A stretch of DNA of 64,000 nt. It comes from JAOAFZ01 sp964412815 (GTDB lineage: Bacteria > Patescibacteriota > Microgenomatia > UBA1406 > GWC2-37-13). The stretch is from NCBI GenBank assembly GCA_964412815.1, contig CAYPQF010000050.1, positions 62,001-126,000 on the forward strand, in the 5' to 3' direction. A program made the position numbers and the translations under genes. Of the stretch, positions 26,294-34,446 are shown piece by piece. The stretch's first letter is position 1; each line of letters starts with the position of its first letter. Under the pieces are notes generated by a model. The model was not told the origin of the DNA. It worked only from the letters and a program-made list of their open reading frames with translations, and searched no databases.

Positions 26294-27340
26294 TTATCCG
26301 GTCATGATCTTGTCAAAGAAGTGATCGAAGAGCCATTCCGTATCTGATGGACCAGGAGTAGCTTCGGGATGGAACTGAACGGACATAAAGGGTAACGATT
26401 CGTGAATAATACCTTCGTTTGTCTGATCGTTGGCGTTGATAAACCAGGGCTTGAAACCCGGTGGAATTACCCCTACGGCATAGCCGTGATTCTGAGTCGT
26501 TAAGTAACAGCGCTTAGTGCCTTCCAGCATACACGGTTGATTCTGACTGCGATGACCAAACTTCAACTTAAAGGTATCCCCTCCTGCTGCCAGAGCCAGT
26601 ACCTGATTTCCCAGACAGATACCGAATATCGGTTTTTTTGCTTCAAGTGCCTTACGAACTATCTGAACTGTTTTATCTACGGTCTTTGGATCGCCGGGTC
26701 CATTGGAAAGCAAGATGCCATCGTACTCGATATTATGTTCAAAAATATCGTAGTCCCAGGGAACACGGATAACCTTCAGATTGCGCTGTACCAGATTGGT
26801 AATCGTATTGTTTTTTACTCCACAGTCGTACACAACAACTGTTTTATGACCTTCGGGATTGTAGGTTTTTGGTTCTTTGATTGCGACTTTAGCCACCAGA
26901 TTTTCAGCATTTGGATCGTTAAACTCTACATCGTTACCATTAACAACGATTTTACCCAGCTGTACCCCTTCATTCCGGATTTTTTCTGCCAGAAACCGGG
27001 TGTCTTTTACTTCGATGGCCGGAACCCCTTCATCTTTCAGCCATTTGCTTAAGGTACGCTGACTCTGAAAATGATACGGCGTATCGATATAGTTACACAC
27101 AACCAGTCCCGCAATCTGCATCTTGTCCGATTCCCAGTATTTCGGATCCGGAATACCGTAGTTCCCTACCAGCGGGTAGGTACAGACCAGGATCTGTCCG
27201 GCAAACGAAGGATCGGTCAGACTTTCCGGATAGCCGACCATGCCCGTAGTAAATACCACTTCTCCCGGAGAGGAGACATCCGCGCCAAAACTGACGCCAT
27301 CAAAAGTAGTTCCGTCCTTCAGGATAAGTTGAGCATTCAT
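26294..27340 (-). CDS. carA: Carbamoyl-phosphate synthase small subunit
   Basis: A 348-residue glutaminase subunit that feeds ammonia to CarB. The N-terminal small-chain domain opens with LILKDGTTFDGVSFG and carries VVFTTGMVGYPESLTDPSF. The C-terminal class I glutamine amidotransferase has the nucleophile in PIFGICLGNQVLALAAGG and the His/Glu pair in MSVQFHPEATPGP. The start at MNAQLIL lies four bases after the pyrB stop, so the two genes are an operon. The order on this strand is pyrB, carA, (inverted cassette), carB. Confidence 0.94.
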   Translation of the reverse strand: MNAQLILKDGTTFDGVSFGADVSSPGEVVFTTGMVGYPESLTDPSFAGQILVCTYPLVGNYGIPDPKYWESDKMQIAGLVVCNYIDTPYHFQSQRTLSKWLKDEGVPAIEVKDTRFLAEKIRNEGVQLGKIVVNGNDVEFNDPNAENLVAKVAIKEPKTYNPEGHKTVVVYDCGVKNNTITNLVQRNLKVIRVPWDYDIFEHNIEYDGILLSNGPGDPKTVDKTVQIVRKALEAKKPIFGICLGNQVLALAAGGDTFKLKFGHRSQNQPCMLEGTKRCYLTTQNHGYAVGVIPPGFKPWFINANDQTNEGIIHESLPFMSVQFHPEATPGPSDTEWLFDHFFDKIMTG

Positions 27341-27344
27341 ATGG

Positions 27345-28313
27345 TTATATTCTACCAAGAATTAATGAAAGCAATGCCATTCGTGTATACATGCCGTTCT
27401 GAATTTGCGTGGTTAGATAGATTGCGCGTGGATCGGCATCAACCGCTTCTGTGATCTCCCCTACACGTGGCAGCGGATGCATCAGCAAGAGCTGCGGATT
27501 GCCCTTTACGGTAACCAGTTCAGGAGTTAAGATAAAGCGGTTTTTTACGGCGTTATACGCCTCATCCGAGCTGAACCGTTCTTTCTGGACCCGGGTCCAG
27601 TACCAGAACGCACAATCAGCAGGAATCTCCGATTCAGACTCAATCTCTATCATGTTCAGTCCTTTTGCCTCAAGCTCTGCCTTCAGTGTCGCATCGATGC
27701 GTAACTCTGTGGGAGAGAGCATATAGAGAGTGACATTCGTAAAGTTTACAAAGCCTTTGAGCAGTGAATGGACAGTTCGACCATACAGGAGATCTCCGGC
27801 AAATAATCCGGTAACCCCATCAAGCGTCCCTTTTTTTTCATAGATAGTATACATATCCATCAGTGCCTGTGTCGGATGCTCCCCTGCCCCATCTCCAGCA
27901 TTTACTACCGGAATTTGAACTGAGCGGGCAACCCGTTCGACAGAGCCGACGTCCGGATGACGCATTATTATTACATCTGAATAGTTTTCCATAACCCGTG
28001 CCATATCTTCGAGCGTCTCTCCTTTTACCGCAGAAGATGTCTGCCCCGGATTCTGAAACTCGAGGGTTTGACCACCTTGCCGTTTGACCGCTGTCGCAAA
28101 CGAAGAAAACGTTCGTGATGATGGTTCAAAAAAGATCAATGTGGCAAGTAGTTTTGAGAGACGTTCAGAGAATCGGTTCTCCTGCATCTCCTGTTTTATC
28201 TTCTGTACCGTTGCAAATACCGTCTCAAAGGAAGCACGGTCAAACTGGTTAATAGAAACAATATCTTTATGAAGAAACTGATTGGCTATCGGAGCAAGTG
28301 GTTCTTTCAGCAT
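27345..28313 (-). CDS. pyrB: Aspartate carbamoyltransferase
   Basis: A 322-residue catalytic chain that condenses carbamoyl phosphate with aspartate, the committed pyrimidine step. The carbamoyl-phosphate site FFEPSSRTFSSFATAVKRQGG is intact (S-S-R-T), and MRHPDVGSVERVA plus DGAGEHPTQALMDMYTIYE (H-P-T-Q) follow. The aspartate-binding end is LMHPLPRVGEI. No pyrI regulatory chain is seen. TATACT lies 14 bases upstream with a weak AGGA near the ATG. Confidence 0.94.
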   Translation of the reverse strand: MLKEPLAPIANQFLHKDIVSINQFDRASFETVFATVQKIKQEMQENRFSERLSKLLATLIFFEPSSRTFSSFATAVKRQGGQTLEFQNPGQTSSAVKGETLEDMARVMENYSDVIIMRHPDVGSVERVARSVQIPVVNAGDGAGEHPTQALMDMYTIYEKKGTLDGVTGLFAGDLLYGRTVHSLLKGFVNFTNVTLYMLSPTELRIDATLKAELEAKGLNMIEIESESEIPADCAFWYWTRVQKERFSSDEAYNAVKNRFILTPELVTVKGNPQLLLMHPLPRVGEITEAVDADPRAIYLTTQIQNGMYTRMALLSLILGRI

Positions 28314-28373
28314 AATTCCTATCTGCGAGTATAGCGCAGTATGAAGGTAATGTCAATGAAAGTTTTTGAAGTA

Positions 28374-28398
28374 CAGGAGGGAGTTTTACTCCCTCCTG
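28374..28398 (-). terminator. Hairpin ending the zinc-ribbon cassette
   Basis: CAGGAGGGAG (28374-28383) pairs perfectly with CTCCCTCCTG (28389-28398) around a five-base loop. It lies between the cassette genes and pyrB; on the minus strand a TTCAAAAAC stretch follows, a poor T-run. Confidence 0.75.
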
Positions 28399-28422
28399 CC
28401 GCTCCTGTCAGCGCTGAGGTCG

Positions 28423-28611
28423 TCAGATCTCAGCAGGAACCTTGTCCGGTTCTTTGAGGTGAACCGGCGAACCTTTGCGAAGCTGTTGTACAGCTCGCTC
28501 TGCCATCAGGATGATCTGCGTGTGCCCTTCCATAATTTTCAGGGCGCATTCCTCGCAGAACTCACGCTTGTGCGGGACACTGGCGCCGCATCCGCCTTCG
28601 CACGGGAACAT
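28423..28611 (-). CDS. GC-rich cassette, second gene: small zinc-binding protein
   Basis: A 62-residue protein starting at MFPCEGGCGASVPHKREFCE. Four cysteines in C-x3-C and C-x2-C pairs (residues about 4, 8, 19, 22) look like a zinc ribbon; the remaining helix (KIMEGHTQIILMAERAVQQL) could bind protein or nucleic acid. The start lies five bases after the stop of the gene before it. The longer in-frame ORF overlaps that gene and is rejected. Function unknown. Confidence 0.65.
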   Translation of the reverse strand: MFPCEGGCGASVPHKREFCEECALKIMEGHTQIILMAERAVQQLRKGSPVHLKEPDKVPAEI

Positions 28612-28615
28612 CTCT

Positions 28616-28888
28616 TTAGTCCCCCTGGTCGGCACGACGGCCCCAGGACACCCAGCGATCGAGCAGGCCGCGCTTGGCCGGCTTGTAGACCAGCTGCGGG
28701 TGCTTGCCGCGGTTTCGCTCAATCGAGCGCAGGCCGGTGCAGATGACGCACTCGCAGCCCTGCACGGGCTCGGTCACGTCAAACGCATGAGTCGCGCCGC
28801 TTTCCTGCCGCCAGGCCGCGATTACTCGCTGGCACCGGGGACAGTTACAGTCTTCGTGGACATCCAACAAACCGTACTGGATCTGCAT
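28616..28888 (-). CDS. GC-rich cassette, first gene: small cysteine-pair protein
   Basis: A 90-residue soluble protein with two cysteine pairs, NCPRCQ near residue 15 and CECVICTGL near 47, consistent with a zinc-binding fold. It ends in a basic region (GLLDRWVSWGRRADQGD). AAAGGAG, a Shine-Dalgarno site, fixes the start at MQIQYG. Its promoter (29027-29055, minus) is TTGATA, 17 bases, TATAAT with an ATATCCTATA element. It is cotranscribed with the next small zinc protein and is the only two-gene cassette seen. Confidence 0.68.
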   Translation of the reverse strand: MQIQYGLLDVHEDCNCPRCQRVIAAWRQESGATHAFDVTEPVQGCECVICTGLRSIERNRGKHPQLVYKPAKRGLLDRWVSWGRRADQGD

Positions 28889-29026
28889 TTTCGTGCTCCT
28901 TTGGTGCTTGGTTGCGGGGTGCAACGTGGCTGTGTTGAGACAATGTTATCCTTTGCAGGACAACCTGCTAATAAGTTTTACTTATCAGAAGGCTATCCTG
29001 GATCAAATTACATATTTGATACTCAT

Positions 29027-29055
29027 ATTATAGGATATTGAACTAATTTTATCAA
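29027..29055 (-). promoter_or_regulatory. Promoter of the zinc-ribbon cassette
   Basis: On the minus strand TTGATA (29055-29050) and TATAAT (29032-29027) are 17 bases apart; the spacer ends in ATATCC, so CCTATA overlaps the -10 box. This is the same CTATAGG-type element as in other cassette promoters. The transcript would have a leader of about 130 bases. Confidence 0.65.
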
Positions 29056-29176
29056 GTTATCTGATTAACATGAATGCAACAGTCTAAACCCCTCATTTCC
29101 CTACTGATCAGACGAACTTAAATATCATAGTTTTAGACTGTTATAACAATATAAATAGGCAAATTAAAAATAGGTA

Positions 29177-29617
29177 TTGACAAACACTATATCCATGTTA
29201 TAAGCTTATAATAATTAATTATAAGTTCAATGTTCCGATGTAACAAAACACATCTTAAGAACGAAGAACAAATACTAGTTCTGTTCACCGTTCAACAAAC
29301 AAACTAACGAAGAAAACCAACAAAGCACTTTGCAATAATAAATCTAAAAAAATAAATTCGATATTCGAAAGCTGATGGTAGCCCAAAATACGGACTCCCG
29401 TCGTGTAATCACCCATCGAATGTTCACACAACAAACAGTGAGTTATAAGTTATGTATTATTCGAAACACTTAAGGGCTCGCTCAACAGCAAATCCTGAAG
29501 AGTGGCCCACCTTAGGGCACGCTCGCCTGCCAACCCAGGCAAGTGGCCCACCGCGTAATTCAACGGTTAACAATTACAATCACCAGAAAACCCCGGGTTC
29601 GCCCGGGGTTTTTTTTA
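29177..29617 (+). ncRNA. Orphan transcription unit, possible structured RNA
   Basis: TTGACA (29177-29182), 16 bases and TATAAG (29199-29204) form a promoter, and a perfect intrinsic terminator stands at 29589-29617 (AACCCCGGG, TTCG loop, CCCGGGGTT, eight T). No convincing ORF lies between them. The 3' half has repeated GTGGCCCACC (about 29502 and 29552) and a GCCTG/CAGGC hairpin. The segment 29380-29403 resembles 40108-40132 in the leader of a cassette (AGCCC-x-AAAT-x-CGG). I see no tmRNA, RNase P or 6S signature. It could also be the leader of a lost cassette. Confidence 0.45.
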
Positions 29618-29661
29618 TTGGGAAGTCTCTCACAGACCGTGTATAATACCTCTATCCCAAC

Positions 29662-29744
29662 GCCGCGGTGGTGGAATGGCAGACACGCAGGTCTCAAAAA
29701 CCTGTGCCCTCAAAGGCATGTGGGTTCGACTCCCACCCGCGGCA
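29662..29744 (+). tRNA. tRNA-Leu (anticodon CAA)
   Basis: An 83-base tRNA with acceptor stem GCCGCGG/CCGCGGC, a long variable arm typical of class II tRNAs, anticodon loop CTCAAAA (anticodon CAA) and the T-loop GGTTCGACTCC. The 3' CCA is not encoded. PAP2 starts two bases after its end, so the in-frame extension of that gene through the tRNA is not real. Confidence 0.93.
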
Positions 29745-29745
29745 C

Positions 29746-30300
29746 ATGCTTTCCGCACTTCTCAACCTGGATGAACGAGTTTCCAGGTTTCTCTCCGGCA
29801 TCGTTCCCTCAACTCCTGTTACCGACTGGATCTTCCTTTTTTTGTCGTTTGAAGTCGATGTCTTACTCCTGCTTGCAGTTGGACTCGCCGTGGCTGTTCT
29901 GTTTCGCCGGTATATTACCAAAGCATTACTGCTTTTGCTGATTCTGTCGCCAGTAGTATCGTTTTTTACAACCGAAGTGCTGTTAAAACCGCTGTTTCAG
30001 CGTCCCCGCCCCTATCTGCTGTACCCTGAGAATACCTTTGCCTGTCCTGATAACTACAGCTTTCCCTCGGGCCATGCCTCACTCGCAATGAGTGGCGCCG
30101 TGATTCTTGCTCACTTTGATCCAAAACGGGCACTCTTCTACTATCTGGGGGCACTGGGAATCTGTTACTCCCGTATCTACCTGTTGTGCCACTATGTGCT
30201 GGACGTAGCCGCAGGGAGCCTGGTCGGGATCGGTATCGCACTTCTCCTTCTGTACCTTTGGACTACTCTTTCAGGCAAAAAAGTCACCCAGCAAACTTGA
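29746..30300 (+). CDS. PAP2-family phosphatase
   Basis: A 184-residue membrane phosphatase with about five helices. The three PAP2 motifs are present: KPLFQRPRPYLLYP, SFPSGHASLAMSG and SRIYLLCHYVLDVAAG (catalytic His residues). Likely substrates are undecaprenyl pyrophosphate or phosphatidic acid. The ATG at 29746 directly follows the tRNA-Leu, so it may be transcribed with it; the longer ORF starting in the tRNA is rejected. Its stop codon overlaps the -35 box of the next cassette. Confidence 0.88.
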   Translation: MLSALLNLDERVSRFLSGIVPSTPVTDWIFLFLSFEVDVLLLLAVGLAVAVLFRRYITKALLLLLILSPVVSFFTTEVLLKPLFQRPRPYLLYPENTFACPDNYSFPSGHASLAMSGAVILAHFDPKRALFYYLGALGICYSRIYLLCHYVLDVAAGSLVGIGIALLLLYLWTTLSGKKVTQQT

Positions 30301-30325
30301 TTGTCCTATAGTTTTTTGTTATAAT
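30297..30325 (+). promoter_or_regulatory. Promoter of a truncated GC-rich cassette
   Basis: TTGATT (30297-30302), 17 bases and TATAAT (30320-30325), with CCTATAG inside the spacer, as in other cassette promoters. A short CCTGC/GCAGG hairpin follows in the leader. Confidence 0.65.
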
Positions 30326-30369
30326 TACGTATTCCTGCCGACGCAGGTACCGTCTTTGATGGAGGACCT

Positions 30370-30552
30370 ATGAGCTCGGATCAGTATTGGGTGACAAAGC
30401 AGAACGCCGTGAACTGGGCCAACAAGCTCGGCGGCCGCGAGGGTAGTCAGATGACCCTCCACGTGCAGGCCGGCATCTTGGCTGACCAGGGCGACGCTCG
30501 CGCCGCGGCGCAGCTCCGGCAGCAGGCCGACCGGCTGACCGGCGGCATCCAA
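30370..30552 (+). pseudogene. GC-rich cassette cut off at its 3' end
   Basis: GATGGAGGACCT precedes the ATG, and the first 60 codons (MSSDQYWVTKQNAVNWANKL through ADQGDARAAAQLRQQADRL) are GC-rich and helical, with no membrane segment. At about 30550 the composition drops abruptly, and the frame runs on antisense through the 3' end of the copper-type gene until about 30894. No terminator follows. The most likely reading is a cassette whose 3' end and terminator were lost; it might still be translated with a spurious tail. Function unknown. Confidence 0.6.
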
Positions 30553-30570
30553 CACATACCCTTTTGCGAT

Positions 30571-31926
30571 TTACAATACCTCTATTTGTCCTGCAACAGA
30601 TCCCGAAGAACACGAAAACGCGATACTTCCTTTCTCAGCAGGAGTAAACTCTACAATGTTCTCTCCCCGTTCCAGCACCCGGGAAATGCCAATTTCGGGC
30701 ACCTGCAGCAATCCTTGACACCCGAATACTTCTTCTCCGGTAATAATCCACTTTACGGGCTTGCCATGCTGTACCGTAAAACGGCTGGGAGAGTAACCGG
30801 CATTATTGACCGTCATCCGCAATACCTGCGTACCATCTGCGGTTACTTCAGCCATCTCTGTTTCTGTTGGGTTGGCCTCGGCAAATACCGTTGAGGTAAC
30901 CCGGGCGAATGGATTCAGATTATGGAGTGTCAAAAAGTTAAGACTATACATCAGTCCCACCAGAAACACAAACACGCCCACTACTTTCATAAATACCGCG
31001 TAAGATCGGTGTTTTACTATACTTGAGGCCAGCCCGATACCGATGAGGGACGGGGTTGTCCCTAAGACGAAAACCAGCATTATCAGCATACTCTGGAACG
31101 GGTCGGCCACAGCCAGAGCGTACAACTGAACTGACTGGGTAAACCCGCACGGCAACCAGTAGGTTGAGGCACCCAGCAGAAAAGACGTCTTTCGGGGATT
31201 ACGTAATAGACTCTTCTCTACTTTCAGAACCGTATTGCGTACCAGACTATGGGGGAATAGTGAACGCAGCGAAAATATACGTAACATATCCAAACCCACC
31301 AGAACCATCAAGATACCAATAATAATATTCATCGAAGACTCCATCTGAAGATCTTTAGAAATTACCTGTCCTACTGCCCCATTTACAAACCCCATCCCCG
31401 CATAGGTTGCGATTCTCCCGGCATTAAAACTAATACTCGGAATAATACGTTGCACCATGTCTTCTGTTTCATGTTTCATACGTCCAATAGTTGAGAGAAA
31501 CAACGCTCCGGTAGTAGCCATACAAGTTGAAACCGATGCAATCACCCCGATCACTGCAATAGTTGCCAAAGATAACGTTCCACTGGTATCAATCGACGGA
31601 ATCAGCTGAAACTCTTGCGCAAATAAGAACAGAATCAACAGTATCATTGCAATCACCGCAGCATCAATAACACGCTTCCCATAGGGCTCGTCCCCTGCTT
31701 GAGCAGTGTCTGGTTCGGTTATCGTATAGCCATATTCTGCAACACGCTTTTGGAGCTCGCTTTTATTCAATTCCCCCACATACTCGATTTCTGCAATTTG
31801 TGTGGTATAATTTGCTGTGACATTTGTCACATTATCTAGTTCGGACAGTTTACGCTGTACGAGCAGATCACAAGAGGCGCAGTGCATACCTTGGACGCAG
31901 ACCCGGGCTTTTTTGGTGTTTTGCAT
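30571..31926 (-). CDS. HMA-TauE/DsbD-like-cupredoxin fusion
   Basis: A 451-residue three-part protein. Residues 1-70 are a heavy-metal-associated domain with the metal-binding GMHCASCDLL. About six to seven transmembrane helices (80-330) resemble the TauE/SafE or DsbD-like family, including YWLPCGFTQS. The last 100 residues form a cupredoxin-like beta domain (NNAGYSPSRFTVQHGKPVKW, then FGCQGLLQVP and FSCSSG). Such fusions are widespread in CPR genomes and are thought to act in copper handling or thiol redox export. TATCAT lies six bases before the ATG. Confidence 0.85.
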   Translation of the reverse strand: MQNTKKARVCVQGMHCASCDLLVQRKLSELDNVTNVTANYTTQIAEIEYVGELNKSELQKRVAEYGYTITEPDTAQAGDEPYGKRVIDAAVIAMILLILFLFAQEFQLIPSIDTSGTLSLATIAVIGVIASVSTCMATTGALFLSTIGRMKHETEDMVQRIIPSISFNAGRIATYAGMGFVNGAVGQVISKDLQMESSMNIIIGILMVLVGLDMLRIFSLRSLFPHSLVRNTVLKVEKSLLRNPRKTSFLLGASTYWLPCGFTQSVQLYALAVADPFQSMLIMLVFVLGTTPSLIGIGLASSIVKHRSYAVFMKVVGVFVFLVGLMYSLNFLTLHNLNPFARVTSTVFAEANPTETEMAEVTADGTQVLRMTVNNAGYSPSRFTVQHGKPVKWIITGEEVFGCQGLLQVPEIGISRVLERGENIVEFTPAEKGSIAFSCSSGSVAGQIEVL

Positions 31927-32055
31927 AAAAGTATGATATATTGTATATCTTAGTTTTTTTTAATGGTTTATTAACGATTTATTAACGTTTTCTTAACCTG
32001 TCATTAACTAAATGTCAGGTATTATTTACATATTAATTTCATTTTACAAGGTTTT

Positions 32056-32604
32056 ATGAAAATTGTCATCCTCACCCCCTTCACCAAATCGGCTGAAATC
32101 CAGAAAGATACAAAAGCGTTTGTTGATTTTTGTACCCAAAAGGGCCACAAAGTAAATATTGTGAGTACCTCAGCTCCACAAAAAGAAACTTCGGAAGACA
32201 CTGAATATACGATCAGTATCTCAAACGAGATAAAAAATGCAGATGCCGTTATTATTACGGCGAGTATCTCCGGCATCGAGCTGGGAGGCTGTCTGAGTCT
32301 GGCGTTGCAACATCGCAAGTCAACCCTCCTCTGTTATACCAAAAAGAAGCCGGAAAGTGTCCTGTTTGCTTCCACCAACATGATCACCATGGTTAAGTGT
32401 GATGACAAAACCATGAACAATCTGGAAGAAGTAATGAAGCCGTTCTTTAGTGATACCAAGAAAAAGAAACTGCTCTATCGCTTTAACTTAATGTTAAGTC
32501 GCGAAATGAATATCTTTCTGTCAAAAAAATCCCGTGAAAACGGTGTCAGTAAAGCTGACTATGTCCGCCAGCTGATTACCCGCGATCTGGGTCAGGAAGA
32601 ATAA
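32056..32604 (+). CDS. NDT-like domain fused to a ribbon-helix-helix end
   Basis: A 182-residue protein. Residues 1-120 (MKIVILTPFTKSAEIQKDTK, then ADAVIITASISGIELGGCL) look like the nucleoside 2-deoxyribosyltransferase fold, with an ELG-type segment after the fourth strand. Residues 135-180 (LMLSREMNIFLSKKSRENGV then SKADYVRQLI) match a ribbon-helix-helix (CopG-like) DNA-binding or dimerisation unit. The combination suggests a nucleotide-binding regulator; enzymatic activity is not shown. The host-type gene ends in a strong bidirectional terminator. Confidence 0.6.
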   Translation: MKIVILTPFTKSAEIQKDTKAFVDFCTQKGHKVNIVSTSAPQKETSEDTEYTISISNEIKNADAVIITASISGIELGGCLSLALQHRKSTLLCYTKKKPESVLFASTNMITMVKCDDKTMNNLEEVMKPFFSDTKKKKLLYRFNLMLSREMNIFLSKKSRENGVSKADYVRQLITRDLGQEE

Positions 32605-32626
32605 CACTCGTCAATCTCTATTAAAG

Positions 32627-32650
32627 AAGCCGCCGCAAGGCGGCTTTCTT
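32627..32650 (+). terminator. Intrinsic terminator
   Basis: AAGCCGCC (32627-32634), loop GCAA, GGCGGCTT (32639-32646) followed by TCTT. It ends the NDT-like gene. Confidence 0.8.
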
Positions 32651-32680
32651 GATTTTAACCCCATCATACTGTATCATATC

Positions 32681-32893
32681 TCTTACGTTTTACTGGACGA
32701 ACCGGCTGCCGGCATCCTGTACCAGTCGGGTGTGTCTGCTTACTGGTACGTGGTGGGAATTGAGGCAAGCTATCCGCTCACCCCGGAGGACCCGGTACCC
32801 GCACAGCCGGTGGACTGGCGCCTGAGAGCTATGCTGGTAGTGCTGGGCATACTGGGCGTGATTGGCCTTTTGATTGCGGTGTTCGCACTGTAG
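32681..32893 (+). pseudogene. GC-rich cassette missing its 5' end
   Basis: An open frame ends at TAG 32891-32893 and encodes LDEPAAGILYQSGVSAYWYV, a Pro-rich linker (PLTPEDPVPAQPVDW) and one C-terminal transmembrane helix (MLVVLGILGVIGLLIAVFAL). It is GC-rich from about 32693. No promoter, ribosome site or ATG precedes it; a GTG at codon 15 is the only possible start. It looks like the 3' part of a cassette lying between the terminator of the previous gene and dnaB. Confidence 0.55.
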
Positions 32894-32964
32894 CACCCGC
32901 ATTCGTCCAGGCTATTCAGGAAGGTTGTGGCGGCGGCGGAGGAAACTCTGCCGCTGCTGCATTA

Positions 32965-34311
32965 TTACAGGGAGATGCCACTTGACTCCATATTAAAGAA
33001 TTTGACACGATCACCACGGAACAGCAGATCAATCTCCCCTGTCGATCCGTGACGATGTTTGGCGACATCAAGTTTTACAATCCGTTTGCTGGGATCAATC
33101 AGCTCATTATCGTCACCCTCTTTATAGATAAACATAACAACGTCTGCGTCCTGTTCAATTGCCCCTGATTCACGAAGGTCTGCAAGGACCGGTTTTTTAT
33201 CTCCACGCTGCTCTACCGCACGGGATAGCTGTGATAATGCCATTACCGGAATCTGCAGTTCACGGGCAAGGTTTTTGAGACCAAGTGAGATATACGAGAC
33301 TTCCTGCGTGCGTGACTCGAATTTTCTGCCTGGATCGGCAAGCTGCAGGTAATCAACTACTAAAAAGCCGAGATTATGCTCGGATTTGAGACGGCGCGCC
33401 TTAGTTCGCATCTCAAGAATAGATGCTCCCGGGGTATCATCAATAAAAATTTTTGTTTCGGAGAGTTCTCCCATAGCCTCGACCAGTTTCCGGTTATCAT
33501 CATCCGAAAGTCGACCTGTTTTCAAGCGCCAGGCATCCACATCGGCATGACCTACCAGCAGACGGTCTACCAGTTCTTCCTTACTCATTTCCAGCGAGAA
33601 AAAGCCGACGGTTGTTTTCGCTTTTAGCGCTGCATGAAGGGCTATATTGAGTGCAAACGTGGTTTTACCGACTCCCGGACGGGCTGCCAGAATAAGAAGA
33701 TTTGATTTACCCATACCTGCCAGCTTATTATCAAGGGCCGTAAAACCGGTCGGGACACCGCGAATACTGTCCTGATTCTTGGCAAGTTCTTCGAGACGGG
33801 TAAAACTTTCGCTTAAGACTTCTTTAATCGGGATAAATTCACGGTAGTGATGTTGTTGCGCCAGGGCATAAATATTCCCTTCCACCTCATCAATCAGTGT
33901 TTTGACATCTCCTTCTTCGGCAAATGCTTTTTCAACGGTACGAGAAGAGATCTCAATCAGTTTCCGCTTCATGTAATGGCTTTTGACGATTTTGCCGTAA
34001 AACTCAACGTACGCGGATGTAGCAACACTGTTCAAGAGCTCTGTCAGATATTGGGTACCACCGATTTTCTTGCCTAAGCCACGGGATTGTAAATGACTTT
34101 TTAGAGTGACGATATCAATCGGCTGCTGTGTTTCAAACAGGGAGATCATCGAATCATAGATATCCTGATGAGCTTTTATGTAAAAATGTTCCGGACGAAG
34201 AAACTCGGTTACCAGATGCATAGCGGATGCATCCAGAAGAATCGCGCCAAGTACGCTTTTTTCCGCATCAAGATCATGAGGAGGTGTTTTAATCTGGGAA
34301 GTGGAAACCAT
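32965..34311 (-). CDS. dnaB: Replicative DNA helicase
   Basis: A 448-residue hexameric helicase of the replication fork. The N-terminal primase-interacting domain starts with PPHDLDAEKSVLGAILLDA. The RecA-like domain carries Walker A LILAARPGVGKTTFALNIAL, FFSLEMSKEELVDRL (DnaB motif 1a), GFLVVDYLQLADPG (Walker B) and LARELQIPVMALSQLSRAVE. GSTGEIDLLFRGDRVKF closes the family. The start at MVSTSQ was chosen because TACAAT lies nine bases upstream. No intein is present. Confidence 0.95.
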   Translation of the reverse strand: MVSTSQIKTPPHDLDAEKSVLGAILLDASAMHLVTEFLRPEHFYIKAHQDIYDSMISLFETQQPIDIVTLKSHLQSRGLGKKIGGTQYLTELLNSVATSAYVEFYGKIVKSHYMKRKLIEISSRTVEKAFAEEGDVKTLIDEVEGNIYALAQQHHYREFIPIKEVLSESFTRLEELAKNQDSIRGVPTGFTALDNKLAGMGKSNLLILAARPGVGKTTFALNIALHAALKAKTTVGFFSLEMSKEELVDRLLVGHADVDAWRLKTGRLSDDDNRKLVEAMGELSETKIFIDDTPGASILEMRTKARRLKSEHNLGFLVVDYLQLADPGRKFESRTQEVSYISLGLKNLARELQIPVMALSQLSRAVEQRGDKKPVLADLRESGAIEQDADVVMFIYKEGDDNELIDPSKRIVKLDVAKHRHGSTGEIDLLFRGDRVKFFNMESSGISL

Positions 34312-34367
34312 AGAGTCTCTATTGTAACGGATTTCCGGTATTTTTGACAAGAAAAGGAGTAAGAAAT

Positions 34368-34399
34368 CCGGGAGGAAGCAGTTGCCTGCTTCCTCCCGG
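34368..34399 (-). terminator. Perfect hairpin ending the 292-residue cassette
   Basis: CCGGGAGGAAGCAG (34368-34381) pairs perfectly with CTGCTTCCTCCCGG (34386-34399), a 14-bp stem with a TTGC loop. On the minus strand ATTTCTTACTCC follows. Confidence 0.8.
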
Positions 34400-34446
34400 G
34401 CGAGGCCGGCTTCGCGCGTACCGGCGTCCTACATGTTCCGATCTCA

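Noticed and set aside
29177..29617. tmRNA, RNase P RNA or 6S RNA
   Set aside because: No tRNA-like 3' end with a tag ORF, no P4-type RNase P core and no 6S-type long stem could be recognised.
29452..29646. 64-codon ORF before tRNA-Leu
   Set aside because: It reads through the perfect terminator at 29589-29617 and has no ribosome site.
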